Shown: one piece after another, positions 45,412-57,101 of the stretch
How the letters are laid out: each line of letters begins with the position of its first letter
Numbering within the stretch: position 1 is the first letter of the stretch
Assembly: GCA_029641185.1 (NCBI GenBank)
Contig: JAPWGK010000019.1
Span: forward strand, 744,001 to 808,000
DNA length: 64,000 nt
Reading direction: 5' to 3'
DNA from: Pseudofabraea citricarpa
Lineage: Eukaryota > Ascomycota > Leotiomycetes > Helotiales > Dermateaceae
Notes under the pieces: model-generated
What the model was told of the DNA's origin: nothing
Database searches by the model: none
The model's input: only the letters and a program-made list of their open reading frames with translations
Position numbers and translations under genes: made by a program

Positions 45412-46587
45412 ATGGAAAGCTACACCATGTCCCCACCTATAGATTGCGAAAAAATTGTGAGCCTAGAACGGCTCCATGGGAAAACAGCGATCGTCACAGG
45501 AGGTAAAACTGAAGTTAGTGACTTTAGGATAAAACTAACAAAACTACAGGCGCGAATGGAATAGGTGAAGCTTATGTCCGGGCACTTTCAGCAGCTGGGT
45601 ATATATTGTCAACGGTGTGCGAAGTTAGTGGACTAATCAATTGTCTTTGAAATAGAGTCAATGTATGCATTGGAGACATGGACTCTATAGCAGGCTTGAA
45701 ATTGGCATCAGAACTTAAAAGGTGCGACCCTCCACTCATAAAGTTTCTGCCGATAACTGACTGATCCAGCGCAAAATTCGTCAAGTGCGATGTAACGAAA
45801 TGGGAGGATCAGATTCAATTATTTCGAGAAGCAGCATCCTTTACAGGAAACGTCGACTATGTTGTTGCTAATGCAGGCATCTGTCCTAAGGACGAGGTAT
45901 TCACATTTTCGGGTAACAGAGTTCCAAGATCAAAAATTTCAAGTCTGAGTCTGACAAACGCGAGCAGGCAAGGACAAAGAACCTATAGAACCTAAACTTG
46001 CGACCATTGATGTCAATCTAAAGGGTACATTGTATACGGTCAAACTATCACTTCACTACTTCATTAAACAGAACGGAGAAAATCCATCATCTCAGCAGCA
46101 GGATACATGTTTGGTCCTTATAGGGTCTGGGGCAGCATTTCTCGACTGTCCAAGAGGACCTATGTATTCTAGCACTAAATGGGCAATGCGAGGTATCATG
46201 CATTCCCTGAGGAGGACTGCATTTTATTATGGAAGCCGAGTTAATGTGATATCGCCATGGTATTGGTCTCCAAACTATGGATTTAGATTTCATGCTAACT
46301 CCTAAAGGTACGTTAAAACGAACATATTATCAGACAAAGCTTTCAAGATCGTCACCGATGCGGGTGTTCAATTTGCGGAAGCTGAAGATGCTGGCCGCTG
46401 CCTACTTCGAATTCTGGCGGATACAAGTATCAATGGAAAATCCCTCTTCTTGTCAGCCAGAAAATGGGCCCAGGCTGGATTTTTGGACCTGAACATCGAT
46501 GAATATCCGGGGAATGAGCTTATTCAGGAGATTCAAGTTGACCAAACAAAGTCAGCTCCTGTATCTGCAGGATTATTCTTGTCATGA
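45412..46587 (+). CDS. Short-chain dehydrogenase/reductase (6 exons, 306 aa)
   Basis: Model: 45412-45502, 45550-45598, 45656-45721, 45770-45912, 45968-46259, 46308-46587; all junctions are GT-AG and in phase. The NAD(P)-dependent classical SDR fold shows the cofactor motif TGGANGIGEA near residue 29, an acidic residue after strand 2 (CIGDMDS) suggesting NAD preference, DVT, and the NAG motif in VANAGIC. The catalytic YxxxK is present as MYSSTKW with an upstream Ser in IGSGAAF. The closest group by pattern is the fungal 15-hydroxyprostaglandin-dehydrogenase-like SDRs acting on small alcohols. Substrate is unknown. It sits directly after the second OPT transporter. Confidence 0.92.
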
Positions 46588-47411
46588 AGAATTCACATTT
46601 TGAATTCATTTAAACACTTGCAGCTATAAAGCCTTTTTCGGATCCCAATCGAGTAGTTAGGCAAATGAAGATTAATTCCTCTTGTAGACTCTTTAAATAC
46701 TGCCAATAGTGATATAGCATTAGAACCATGTTGCCGGTGTCGAGACCCTCATCTCAATTCGAGAACTCGTCTGGAATATTGTTAATATGTAGCTTGCACG
46801 AATACCTCGAAGTTGCATAAGACAAGTGATTTTGTTGATATCGCCTATCATGATAATATTGAAAGATAGATTTTATACCTTAGTTACATAGTAATACGGT
46901 GACGATGATCTAGAGTGTGTGGTGGGAACCCGTAGACCCGCGGAAACCCAGTTGTATGTTAACCCACGTTTGAGTTATGGCGCCGAAACCCAACTCTTTG
47001 GTAGTCAAGAAAAAGCTAGTTTTGTTTTCAGTCATCATTCAGCATCCGCAAATCCTAACACCTGCTTTAAAGTGTAAGTTGGAAAGATTTGGAAGATAAC
47101 AATTCCCAGGCCTGTTATGTATTGGCGGCAAAGCTTTGGAGTGGCTGGATATATGTAAAGAAATGAAGGGTTTAGATGCAAATGATAGCTGGTATATTTT
47201 GGTTAATACTAACATTACACTTTTAATAACGAAGATTAACCCCCCCTCCCCACGAAATCAACTACTCATCCAGCTCTAATCTTATAGCAGCATATCGCAT
47301 TCACTCCTGGTTCTTTGGGTAATTTCTGATTATATGGCCTCAGCTGTGTTTATCTCCACTTCCATCTGAAGTTATAAAGAAAGAATCGCCGCACTCGTAG
47401 TAATTGGCAGC
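46588..47411. other. Intergenic, AT-rich
   Basis: No gene supported. Contains a CCCCCCTCCCC tract at about 47240. Confidence 0.4.
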
Positions 47412-47930
47412 TCAAGAATACAAGACAGCAGCACCAAAACAGATCAAAGCTGGGATATCAACTAGCAGAGTTCGCACTGTGTGTATCCTTAGCCAGTTCC
47501 TCAGTTCAGTCTTCGGCTCTGTTGGTCCATGAATTATTCTCTTAATGACCTTGGAGATCTGCGTATTTCATTATCAGCATTGTAGACTGAGTCGATATAA
47601 AGAGGGAATTAAACAGACCGATGGCGCAAAAGCAAAATGACCAATAGCAAATACAGTACCCCAACCAAACAACGAACGGACAGTGCCTTCGCTGCTTTTC
47701 CACCCTAAGTATCCTGTGACCGTCGATGTAACCCCGAATCCCACAATACCGATCAACATGTTGTAGAGCCAGCTATTGAACCAAGTCGATATTGCCTGTG
47801 ATGGGATAGATGGCTGAAGAAAGGGGCGTAATGTCCAAAATTCAGTCATAGCACAAGTCGCTGTGGCTGTCGCTGACAGTAGTGGTGTGATGCGCAGAGC
47901 AGTGGCTTGCATTTCTTGAGAGGTTGGCAT
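47412..47930 (-). CDS. Small four-helix membrane protein, DUF1772/anthrone-oxygenase-like (2 exons, 152 aa)
   Basis: Minus-strand model: 47930-47619 and 47558-47412, with intron gtctgt...acgcag in phase 0. The protein is short and hydrophobic with about four membrane segments: one after the N-terminus (ALRITPLLSATATATCAM), one at NMLIGIVGFGVTSTVTGYLG, one at FGWGTVFAIGHFAFAPS and one at the end (LLVDIPALICFGAAVLYS). The last exon carries RNWLRIHTVRTLLVDIP, the W..xH..R..L..D pattern seen in fungal DUF1772 proteins, some of which are anthrone oxygenases or secondary-metabolite accessory proteins. No pathway genes adjoin it, so a catalytic role is only a suggestion. Confidence 0.7.
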
Positions 47931-48720
47931 GATTGAATACGGCCTTGAGGTGTTTTAAGGTTGAGCAAGGTTATGTTTAAGGCTTTGAACACTCTCAGAT
48001 TATATAGTCTGCTTGCCGTGGTGGTATGATTGATGATGCTATTCCTGACAGCCCCCAGGAGATATTTATGCTGTTAGCGGATATTCGTCTGACACCCCAC
48101 TTTCAACGTGGGCCAATCTTTTGCATTGCCAGGCACATAATAGAGCAGTTCCGTAGAGTAAGCATTGAATTAATCCGATATCTATTGATTACTATTCCAT
48201 GACTGGCAATGGGTTCGTTCTTTCTCCTTTTCTCTTTTTTTAGCAAGCTAATACTCCAAAATATAGAAATAAAATGGCATTGCCCATATAAAGTAAATGA
48301 TTCTACCAACTATTGATTAACTCACTTTTGCAGGTAAACAAATTTTGCTTTTTTGTCTAGAAAAGAATGTATTTAAGTACAAAATGGACAGTTACTACGC
48401 AGGTTAAGATCTGCTTATGAGTAAATTTGTAGCCACTTTTTGGGAACAGGATGAAAGGATTATTGTTTGAAATCTAGAAACAGTAGTATAGTAAGATTCG
48501 CCTAGATAAAATAAGTGACCTACTCATATCAAGTCATTGTTCTATGCACCTTGTAAGTTTCGTAGAGGTTGCTAAGTACTCCAACACATAAAAATCCCGA
48601 TTCAAAAGCAAAGCCACATCCTTTTTGATTCCAGAGAGTTTATTTGATTTGTAATTAACTCCATCCAAAGTATCTATAAATGCATTCATAGACTGAGATC
48701 GCAATTTCATGTGCTAATAG
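47931..48720. other. Intergenic, AT-rich
   Basis: No coding sequence supported. The right boundary is where a long frame with only TAG stops begins. Confidence 0.4.
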
Positions 48721-49983
48721 TCTTACGCGCCATAGGAACTGAATCCCGACAACACAGAAACCAAAGCCGCCATTCAGACCTTGGGCGAATTCGCTTTCCT
48801 TACAAAAACCTGGAGAGAGATCCATAGCCCAAAAACCCTCAAACAAGAGAACCCGCTAATCCAAGTCTCCGATAACTCCCTTCAGGAAGTCCTAGACAGC
48901 TATATCTGGTACTACCCCCTCCTTAGAGGCACCTCTAGGCCTAGAAAATAGAACTCAGCAATCTGGAAACTACTATAGAACTCAGGTGTCCGCACTCTAG
49001 GGGACATATAGGATCTAATCTTACAAACACCTATACTCCCCTCTAACCTAGGCCCTCGAAAGAAAGCCGAGGCTAAGAGCGCGATCCTCCGTATAATAGA
49101 AGAATATATCCCTAATAAATAGAAACTATTACTAGCCTCTAGCAATAGTTTCATACTCTCAGAGAAAGCCTCACAAAGCTACCACATCCACCTACACCGG
49201 AAGAAACGCGAGCTTAAGATACTTAACTATACACAAGCCTACAGGCTTCTGCTACGGCGAAAGCTCGATAAGTCGGGAGGAAACTTCCTCGACAGAATTA
49301 AAGGCCCTCTAAGAGGCTAGGAACGCCTAACTAGAAAGGAGACGACGTCCACAGCGATATAGACGGCGGCCTATAATCAGTTCGGCATCCCAAAAGCCGG
49401 GGATCTCCTATAGAGGCTCCTCTACTAGAAAGTCGCCACAGGGAGACAACTAGAGTGGATCCCACAAAGCCAACAAAACTACCCGATACACAAATGCGAC
49501 CTTTCACTCCGCTATATCTTTATTGATTGCTCAGCCGCTACTACAGTATAGGCCTTAGTAAAAGGCTACTAGGATCAACTAAGCAAGGAACTAATCCCCC
49601 TGCCTAGAACGTTAAATAAAATAATTAGAATACTACTCGGCACCGGCAAAGATAGGAGACGGTAGGCCCAGATATACCGAACTACGATTTGGTATATATG
49701 GAAGTCATACCTCTCTTACTCCTTCCAAGAGCCTTTTAGCTACTAGTCACCCGAATCATCAGCAGCCCTATACAAAACCATACTAAGGAAGAGGGTCTTC
49801 GCAGACAGAGCCCTTAGTATAAAAGAAACATACAAAAACAAACACTATAATAAGGTAGCTTTCAAGGAGGTCTAGGGAGAAGATCCGTATAAAATAAAAG
49901 TACTCCGAGGCCCGGCTTTTATAAGCTATCAAGATAGCCCAAATAACTCCGAGACGACCAGATCTCCCGAACTCCCTCCTTAA
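48721..49983 (+). mobile_element. RIP-damaged relic of a LINE-like retroelement (C-terminal part)
   Basis: One plus-strand frame runs 421 codons from 48721 to TAA at 49981-49983. It contains 14 in-frame TAG codons, no other stop and no ATG. ATA, CTA and GTA replace most G-ending forms, and several TGG codons survive beside the TAGs. This is what TpG-to-TpA change (RIP acting on the other strand) makes of a coding sequence. CAA and CAG codons remain, so the opposite direction of RIP is nearly absent. Segments such as HKCDLSLRYIFIDCSAATTV resemble the zinc-binding C-terminal region found after reverse transcriptase in fungal LINEs, and hydrophilic Lys/Arg-rich text follows. The family assignment is tentative; the mutation pattern is certain from the sequence. 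Confidence 0.65.
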
Positions 49984-50667
49984 TAAGAAAACTAAAAAAC
50001 CGCAAAAGCCACAAAATATACGAATTAATAGTTGCAGGATATACCACGCTTTCCCAAACGCATAAAGCTAGGATCCTTTTGACCGAAACTATTATAACAG
50101 AGAGCGCATTAGTAATTAGCGGTTCGATTCCCTTCCATTCTGGCTCCTGGTAGCAATATAAACTCTCCGATAGACAAAGTCTAAAAACAAAAAAGAATCT
50201 CACTGCCGAAACCAAAGCCGTAAGCGAAACGTCCGTAGTCCACCTCTAAGTTGAGCAACATACGTGCCTAGTGACTAATTTAAAGTGATATTTAAATTGC
50301 ACCCGGCACAAGTCTTCAGCGCGCTGGTCATCACATAATTAGATCACGTAGGTAGGAAATAAAAAGTCAAATATATCATCGGTATGTCGGCTACCGATGC
50401 GCCGTTCCGACACCCTAATGTCTCCACTCAATCAAACTGTGGAGGCTTCATTCGTCATTGGAATCCATAGCCACGTAAGAACTTAAGCGACCATAGAAAT
50501 TCAACTACAAAGTAAGGAAAACTGAGCATTGCATCATTGGTGTTTCGCATACTTAAATGGGTTGATAATCGCTATTCCGAAATGCCAAGCTACATGCCAA
50601 GCTCGCCTTCCATTCCATCCACTCGTTTATCTTATTCCCGAGAGTCTATCGCTAATCTCTTGTCGAA
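49984..50667. other. Relic 3' flank and tannase promoter
   Basis: TA-rich damaged sequence continues to about 50230 and may be the 3' untranslated end of the relic. The following 400 bp look unique and precede the tannase ATG. TGGTTC/GGTTCGATTCC at about 50119-50130 resembles a tRNA B box, but no tRNA fold is present. Confidence 0.4.
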
Positions 50668-52434
50668 ATGCGTCGTTCCCTTTTGGCCCTTGCTGCTACT
50701 TCTAGCAGCATTAGTGCAGCGGCATCCCTCACGGGTGTTTGTACATCTTCGTATGTCCAAGCCTCGTTACCCACCAATGGAGATGCACTTGGCATTACCA
50801 TCGACCCGACTTCAGTCACTGCAAATCCGGTCACCAATTCATCAGTCAGTGGGGCAACATTCTATCCTGATGCTACCTTCGATTATTGCAATGTGACCTT
50901 TGCATACAGTCACAATGGTAAAAGCGATCAAGTACTTGTTCAATATTGGTTGCCAAGCCCGGATAATTTCAAGAACCGTTTCCTCGCTACTGGAGGGGGA
51001 GGTTATGCAATCAACTCAATTTCCTCATCGCTTCCAGGTGGTGTGATGTACGGTGCTGTCGCAGGTGGCACTGATGGCGGCTTTGGAAGCTTCGACACCT
51101 CTTTCGACACTGTTTTCCTCGCTGCGAATGGATCAATCAATTACGACTCTCTCTTTATGATGGGATACCAAGCAATCGGAGAGTTAACTATGATTGGGAA
51201 AGATTTCACCAAACAATTTTTCAATACCTCTGACACCAAACTATACACTTATTACCAAGGTTGCTCAGAAGGTGGCCGTGAAGGATGGAGTCAAGTCCAA
51301 CGCTACGGTGACGTTTACGATGGTGTGATCCCCGGGGCTCCAGCTTTTCACTATGGCCAACAGCAGGTTAACCATCTGTATTCAAATGTTGTCGAGAAGA
51401 CTCTTGATTATTATCCACCACCTTGCGAACTAGCTAAGATAGTAAACGAAACAATTACTGCCTGCGACGCCCTTGACGGCAAAACAGATGGCGTGGTCGC
51501 CCGAACGGACCTTTGCAAATTGCACTTCAACATCAACTCTACAATTGGTCTACCTTACTCTTGTGCCGCAAGCACAGCGGGTGGGATTGGTCTTGGATTT
51601 GGCAAACACAAGAGACAGTTCGGTGGAGGAAGCAGTAATCCAGCCCAGAACGGAACTGTCTCCTCGCAGGGAGTAGCAGTAGCCCAGACAATTCTTGACG
51701 GCCTACACGATTTGCAAGGTCGCCGTGCATACATATCATACCAACCAACTGCCGATTTCGATGACGCTGCAACTACATACTCTTCTGCTACAGAGACATG
51801 GGAATTAGATATTGCTTCAACCGGTGGGGAATGGGTTGTCCGTTTCCTCCAACTACTAGATGCCGACAATTTATCTACACTTGATAATGTAACTTATGAT
51901 ACGATGAAAGAGTGGATGATTCAAGGCTGGGAGAGATATACCGATACCTTACAGACCGACTTGCCAGATCTGACTACTTTCTATTCAAATGGCGGCAAGA
52001 TCCTTTCTTTCCACGGAGAATCTGATCCTAGCATACCCGCAGGGTCATCGGTGATCTATCACGAGTCGGTTCGCAGCATCATGTATCCAGATCAAGCATT
52101 TAACGAGAGTACCGCAGCTTTAAGCGAATGGTATCGGCTGTTCCTTGTTCCCGGAGCTGCGCATTGCTCCACCAACAGCGTCCAACCAAACGGTCCTTTC
52201 CCACAAACGAATTTGCAAGTTCTAATCAACTGGGTTGAGAATGGAACCGTTCCAACTACTCTCAATGCTACAGTTCTACAAGGAGATTTGGTGGGAAGCA
52301 ATGCTCAGATTTGTGCCTGGCCACTCCGACCATACTGGTCTAACAGTGGAACCACCATGGAATGTCAATATGATCAAGCTTCAATAGATACTTGGAAGTA
52401 CGACTTCGACGCATATAAGATGCCTTTGTACTAA
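50668..52434 (+). CDS. Secreted tannase/feruloyl esterase family protein (single exon, 588 aa)
   Basis: Extracellular serine esterase of the fungal tannase family (PF07519), acting on galloyl or feruloyl esters of plant phenolics. ATG 50668 starts a signal peptide (RRSLLALAATSSSISAAAS). The characteristic CS-D-HC arrangement is visible: QGCSEGG with Cys199-Ser200, Asp453 in HGESDPSIP, and His499-Cys500 in VPGAAHCS. The two cysteines should form the disulfide that holds the triad. A loop near 310-325 contains FGKHKRQFGGG with a dibasic Lys315-Arg316, in the place where A. oryzae tannase is cut by a Kex2-type protease into two linked chains. There are many N-glycosylation sites, no introns and no damage. 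No neighbouring gene shares the role, apart from the esterase at 40 kb. Confidence 0.95.
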   Translation: MRRSLLALAATSSSISAAASLTGVCTSSYVQASLPTNGDALGITIDPTSVTANPVTNSSVSGATFYPDATFDYCNVTFAYSHNGKSDQVLVQYWLPSPDNFKNRFLATGGGGYAINSISSSLPGGVMYGAVAGGTDGGFGSFDTSFDTVFLAANGSINYDSLFMMGYQAIGELTMIGKDFTKQFFNTSDTKLYTYYQGCSEGGREGWSQVQRYGDVYDGVIPGAPAFHYGQQQVNHLYSNVVEKTLDYYPPPCELAKIVNETITACDALDGKTDGVVARTDLCKLHFNINSTIGLPYSCAASTAGGIGLGFGKHKRQFGGGSSNPAQNGTVSSQGVAVAQTILDGLHDLQGRRAYISYQPTADFDDAATTYSSATETWELDIASTGGEWVVRFLQLLDADNLSTLDNVTYDTMKEWMIQGWERYTDTLQTDLPDLTTFYSNGGKILSFHGESDPSIPAGSSVIYHESVRSIMYPDQAFNESTAALSEWYRLFLVPGAAHCSTNSVQPNGPFPQTNLQVLINWVENGTVPTTLNATVLQGDLVGSNAQICAWPLRPYWSNSGTTMECQYDQASIDTWKYDFDAYKMPLY

Positions 52435-54420
52435 GAGCTGTAAAGCTAGGGTTTATGGGCCGCTCCTCTACAACACATCAAATTAGACTTACCTGTTTTT
52501 TTCTTGTCTCTATCTAAGCTTATGATGAAAAAATATGTTATGTAGAGAATAATTCTTTTGTCCCTACTCGTGGCACTGTTCATCAAGGATATCTTTAGTT
52601 CTCGCCTCTGACGAAAAATTGAAGTCTATGATTGCTATTATCTTAATGACACATTTTGCCTCTGCTACAATGAAAATAATTTCTCGCATCTCTGTTTTCC
52701 AATTTCATGCTTATGCAGTCAAGATGTTCGATTATCAAGAAATCAGATGGCTTTGATTACAAGTTATCAAGAATCTAGTTAATATTCCTTTTCTTTGAAA
52801 CTTCATTTCCTGCCTGCTGGTAGTATCCTTGGGTTATTTCAATCAAGTATTGCTCTTCATTGATTAGTTGATTGTCTTCGGAGAGCATCTGTAGTATAGT
52901 AGTTAACATAACTGTTAGAATAATAGTCAAACAAGGCACGTGGAACGCTAGTGCCTATATAAGGCCTCCTCCTGTAGCTCCTCTTCCAATTGAACAACTA
53001 TCTTACAACCACTATAATATGCCACTGTAGTAAATAGAACTATATTGACCATATGGTAACTGAGGATACCGACAATAACCTTTATCAAACCTCACCTGCT
53101 CTGATATTTGCTTGGCGAGAGAGCTGAAGCTGTGTAAACTTCAGATATGATATTGTCCAGATCCTGCGGTCTCTGAGTTTTGATGATCAGTTTGGCTGCA
53201 GGTGCTTGGCTAACTTTGATCAGCAGGAGAAAGTCAGCAGATATCGATATTAAATGCATGCTCTGAGGATTTCATCTCTTTAAATAGTATAGCGGCACAA
53301 TTCTTCACAATTCTTCCACTGCTTATAATAATAAATATTTCTTAAGTAATCAAATCCCATTAATCGTAGCCCTTTTAGGTCGTTGAGTGCCTTTGTTCAA
53401 GAAACTCTTCACTCGTAGAATTTTTTGGCGATTAGGGTAAGTATCAGCCTTTGCGGACTTTTGAACATCTATGATTAAGAGGTTAAGTACGGGGTTGATC
53501 ACAGGCAGAGGATTCTATTCTTACAAATTCCTTTTCGGTTATTACTACCAGGCACATACACCAACTTTCTAAATTGCCTGAATTCGGCACGTATCTTTGC
53601 TTTCCGTGGTGTCAAATCTTATTAAACATAGTGAAGATTCAACTGCTAGCTCGCATAGCCTTATGAGGTTTTGATTTAGAACAAAGAAATTGCGTAAACA
53701 TTCGTTTTTCTGAGACGGCACAAAACGCAAATGTTTTCTCCACTGCATATTCTTTCAAGTCACTTAAGCTCCCTAATGCTATATCAGCCAATTGGGTTTT
53801 GGCTTTCTTTATATCTAGAAATCAAAATATCCTTGATCCGCAAAACATGATATTCAGTTTACATAACACAATTCTTACAGAAAGCTACCATTTGAAGTTC
53901 TTGGTTGATAGTTATTCGGTTTATGTGATTTTCCTCTCCAACAAGGCATGCTGATATTAAGTCTCCCCTGTATTAAGAATCGGAAGGCAACCTCTTAATT
54001 AGTAGCACCAAGAAAGAGAAGAAAAGAAACGAAATTGCAAAGTGATAATTTGATAGAACATTTACCCTGTATTTAGTTAGGTATGCAGTTAGGTAGGCTG
54101 CCATAACTTGCACACTTGCTGGTTACACTTATTTTGGGGTTTTTTGTTGAATGGGGAAGAGAGCAAGTGCGACTATGATAATGTATTATACAAGTCCCCG
54201 TTCACTCGCAGCTGGGAGTGGATATACAGAGCTCCACTTAACATCATGCATATGTATGAAATAGAACATCAACAAACTATGATGCTTTAAAATGTTGAAA
54301 CGAATTGCTCATAACTTGAAAACACCAATTTTGAATCTTGACAAACCCTTTTCACAAATGCTATAAGTCTTCACCAGCATCCAATCGGCTCTTGTGGCAA
54401 ATTAGGCTATCTAAAGAATC

Positions 54421-54429
54421 TTATCAGAT
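54421..54429 (-). promoter_or_regulatory. ATCWGATAA site in the transporter 3' flank
   Basis: Plus strand TTATCAGAT, i.e. ATCTGATAA on the minus strand. It lies 778 bp beyond the siderophore-transporter stop. Matches the SreA/Sre1/Fep1-type GATA consensus for iron repression. Confidence 0.4.
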
Positions 54430-54652
54430 CAGATGGCGCAGGTGGTAGCTTTAGACCTCCGGGCATACAGGGAACACAAATTTCAAATAGTGCTGAGGTG
54501 TTCATCTAAGCATAACAGAAACCTTATCAGACGGAGTAGGTACCAGCCACCCTCGCAATTTTAATCTGCAAATACGAGAATGATTGGCTGTGTTGCCTCC
54601 GCTCGGGTTGCCTCGGATGAGGGGTTTTCTCAATGGGGCAGGTAAGGGTGGG

Positions 54653-54673
54653 GTCGACACGGGATGTGTCGAC
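54653..54673. repeat. Perfect 8-bp inverted repeat with 5-nt spacer
   Basis: GTCGACAC, five bases GGGAT, then GTGTCGAC. It could form a small hairpin. No T-run follows, and function is unknown. Confidence 0.7.
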
Positions 54674-54726
54674 GATTAATCCCTGTACAATACTGTACGA
54701 TGCTGTATCTAATCAGATGATCCATC

Positions 54727-54735
54727 TTATCAGAT
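54727..54735 (-). promoter_or_regulatory. Second ATCWGATAA site in the transporter 3' flank
   Basis: Plus strand TTATCAGAT, 472 bp beyond the transporter stop. Same 9-mer as at 54421. Confidence 0.4.
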
Positions 54736-55206
54736 GAGAATGCGGTTGACGCCAAGGACGCCAATCCTTTTTTATGTAATTCTAAGCTCAACCATGAAAA
54801 TGAGACTAATAATCACACCCCGCTAGCGTCGCGTAATCTCTTGGTAAGCGATGGTCGGCACTGATGTGATCGTATTACAAAATTACATTGAAGAATAAAA
54901 TAAAAGTGGAAAGGCTGTTCGCTCTTCGCAGCTCAAAGTGAGTCTTCCACCAAAAGTAATTGGTATTTATCTCCGAGTGCTGAAGCACCTTTGAAGGCAA
55001 CGGATTGTTAAAAATCAGCAAATAAGAATCGGAAGGATTAAAGATGACCAGAACCACTATTGTTGCGTGATTACCGATTATTCTATGAAGACATGGCCAT
55101 TTAGTCCCCTCAACATGATCTATGGTTGAATACACATGTTCTGCTTTGCTATCCCACCCTGAAAACCTGCGGCTTATTAAAGAATTGTTTCTCTTGTACA
55201 CTCAAC

Positions 55207-57101
55207 TTACACAACAACTCCCTTGACTTGCTTGTGGGCCTTCACATTAATGTCTCTCCAGAGCGCAACGGAAATCAGAGCTCCGGCTAACAGACAAACA
55301 CTGGTAATGAGCATGTATCGCTGAGCATCACCATAGGCTCTGTTGATCCCATTGCGAGCAGCGCCACCTTCTGGGTAGGAAAGTTGATAGATGATTGAAC
55401 CATAGACTTCAGAGGCATCCACATCTGACGGGAGATATCTCTTAAGCCTTGCAGGGAAGACTGAGGTCCAGATGGCAGTAGCAACGGTACCTCCAGCTGC
55501 ACTTCCAATGCTGCCAAACAAGTCCAGAATGGCAATGATTGCAGCAATATGTTGATGGTTCGAAGGTGCCATCATTGCCATCTCTCCACAAATCACAATA
55601 GATCCTCCAGCAAAAGCCACAAAGATCTGTGTCATGATGATATATCCAATCTCGCTATTTGGTTGGCGGAAGTGAATCATCAAACCAACACCAAGCATCA
55701 TCAAAGGGACCGCAAAATAGAGTGCTATCCACTTGAATCTTCCAGTTCGCCGAATGAAATATCCAACCACAAGGGCAAAACCACATGATCCAACTCTGTA
55801 GATGTTGCTGATGTAGGTAGCGTTGGTGACGTTTAGGCCCCAAACAACCTGTAACATGGAAAAGAAGTAGCTGCCCCAAACAGCTGAGTTGAAGAACACA
55901 AAGACGAACATCAATCCACCAAAGAACACCGTTCGGTCCAAAAGGAGCTCAAATGGAACAAATGTCTTTGGAGCCAGATACTTCTCATAAAAGGCGAAAG
56001 CGATGATTAACAGGGCACCGATTACGATAAAACAGATAATCATAGGAGATTTCCATTTCTCGGCCTGGAAAGAGTACAGACTGAATGATAGGAGGAATAA
56101 TGCCATTCCCGTTGCCAGAATAAGAATTCCAAAAAGATCGACTTCGATTGCGTAGTTCTTGACTGATTGGAGGCTGAAATCCCGACGAGTGCTTGGGATG
56201 AGACCAAGTTGCTTCGCTTTCTTGTGGTTCCATAAGAAGAGAACTATCAAAGGCGTAACGACCACTGGAATGACAATTGTAAATATCCCAAAACCCCATC
56301 TGAACCCAGGTCCAGCGAGCACGCTATCAGTGATGGGTCCACCAATCCAGGTCGTGATAATATAGGGGGAGGTTGCAAATGCAAGCATTAGAGATCGGTT
56401 TTTCAATGACGAAGTATCTGCAATGAATACGGTCAAACAGTAGCTGACACCTTGGGACCTAAAGTAATTTGATCAGTTATCTATTTGGACAGAACGAATG
56501 CTGATTACCTACCCAGTGGAGGCAAATACTTGTGCAGCTGCATAGGTCTCAACATTTTGGCAACCTGCCATCATGATGTATCCCACAACCCAGAAAACGA
56601 GCATAATTGCCATACCCTGCGGTCTTCCCCATGTATCAAGAATTTTTGCAAGTGGAAGCTTGGAAAGCCCTCCAATCACACTGGCCATAATTGATGTGGT
56701 GGCAGTCAGGGAATGCAGAGAGAACTCGCTGGTAACATAAGGAGTCAAGGAGCGAATTACTACTTCCTGAATCGAAGTGATGAAGTAGATGAACCAAATA
56801 CTATTGTGGTATCAGTTTTAAAGCCCTTTCAAGAATGCTGCTTGCATTCAATTACTCACAGTATGTATGCGGTAATCAGATGTGCCTTGCTCCACACAGA
56901 TGTTATTGCCTCTACTTTCTGTACACCAGCCTGAGCATCTTCTGAAATGGACTCATCCTCTGGACCCTGAGTCCGGTCTGTACCGTTGAATACACCAGTT
57001 TCTTTATTGTTGAGGTTATCTGCTGGAATAGAGTCTGATCTCTTGGGATCTTTTTCCGTAATGACAGCCTCTTCAGGTCGGTTTTTGGGAGTGGGATCCA
57101 T
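55207..57101 (-). CDS. mirB: Siderophore-iron transporter, MirB/Arn-type major facilitator (3 exons, 593 aa)
   Basis: Minus-strand model: 57101-56860, 56800-56513, 56458-55207; phases agree. It imports ferric siderophores at the plasma membrane using the proton gradient (14-helix MFS, SIT family). An acidic/polar cytoplasmic N-terminus of about 70 residues precedes the family hallmarks AWSKAHLITAYI-type block (here SVWSKAHLITAYI), SLTPYVTSEFSLHSLTATTS, IGGLSKLPLAKILDTWGRPQ, SQGVSYCLTVFIADTSSLKN and the later PYIITTWIGGPI. The remaining helices are intact through QVKGVVV. Length is normal. The CFEM gene lies 1.2 kb upstream on the same strand, and both have an iron-GATA consensus in their promoters, suggesting co-regulation. 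Which siderophore is carried cannot be told; no siderophore synthetase is in the window. Confidence 0.93.

Larger units (their letters stand above)
52435..55206. other. Long AT-rich intergenic region; 3' flanks of tannase and siderophore transporter
   Basis: No gene can be supported in 2.8 kb. Noted elements: two GATA consensus sites (54421-54429 and 54727-54735, listed separately) and an inverted repeat at 54653-54673. Frames at 54108 and 54875 are unconvincing. Confidence 0.45.

Noticed and set aside
50100..50170. Possible tRNA suggested by GGTTCGATTCC
   Set aside because: No A box, acceptor stem or anticodon arm can be folded around it; it lies in the damaged flank of the retroelement relic.
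54653..54673. Hairpin as a transcription terminator of the siderophore transporter
   Set aside because: Lies more than 500 bp past the stop on a Pol II gene, with no T-run; kept only as an inverted repeat.
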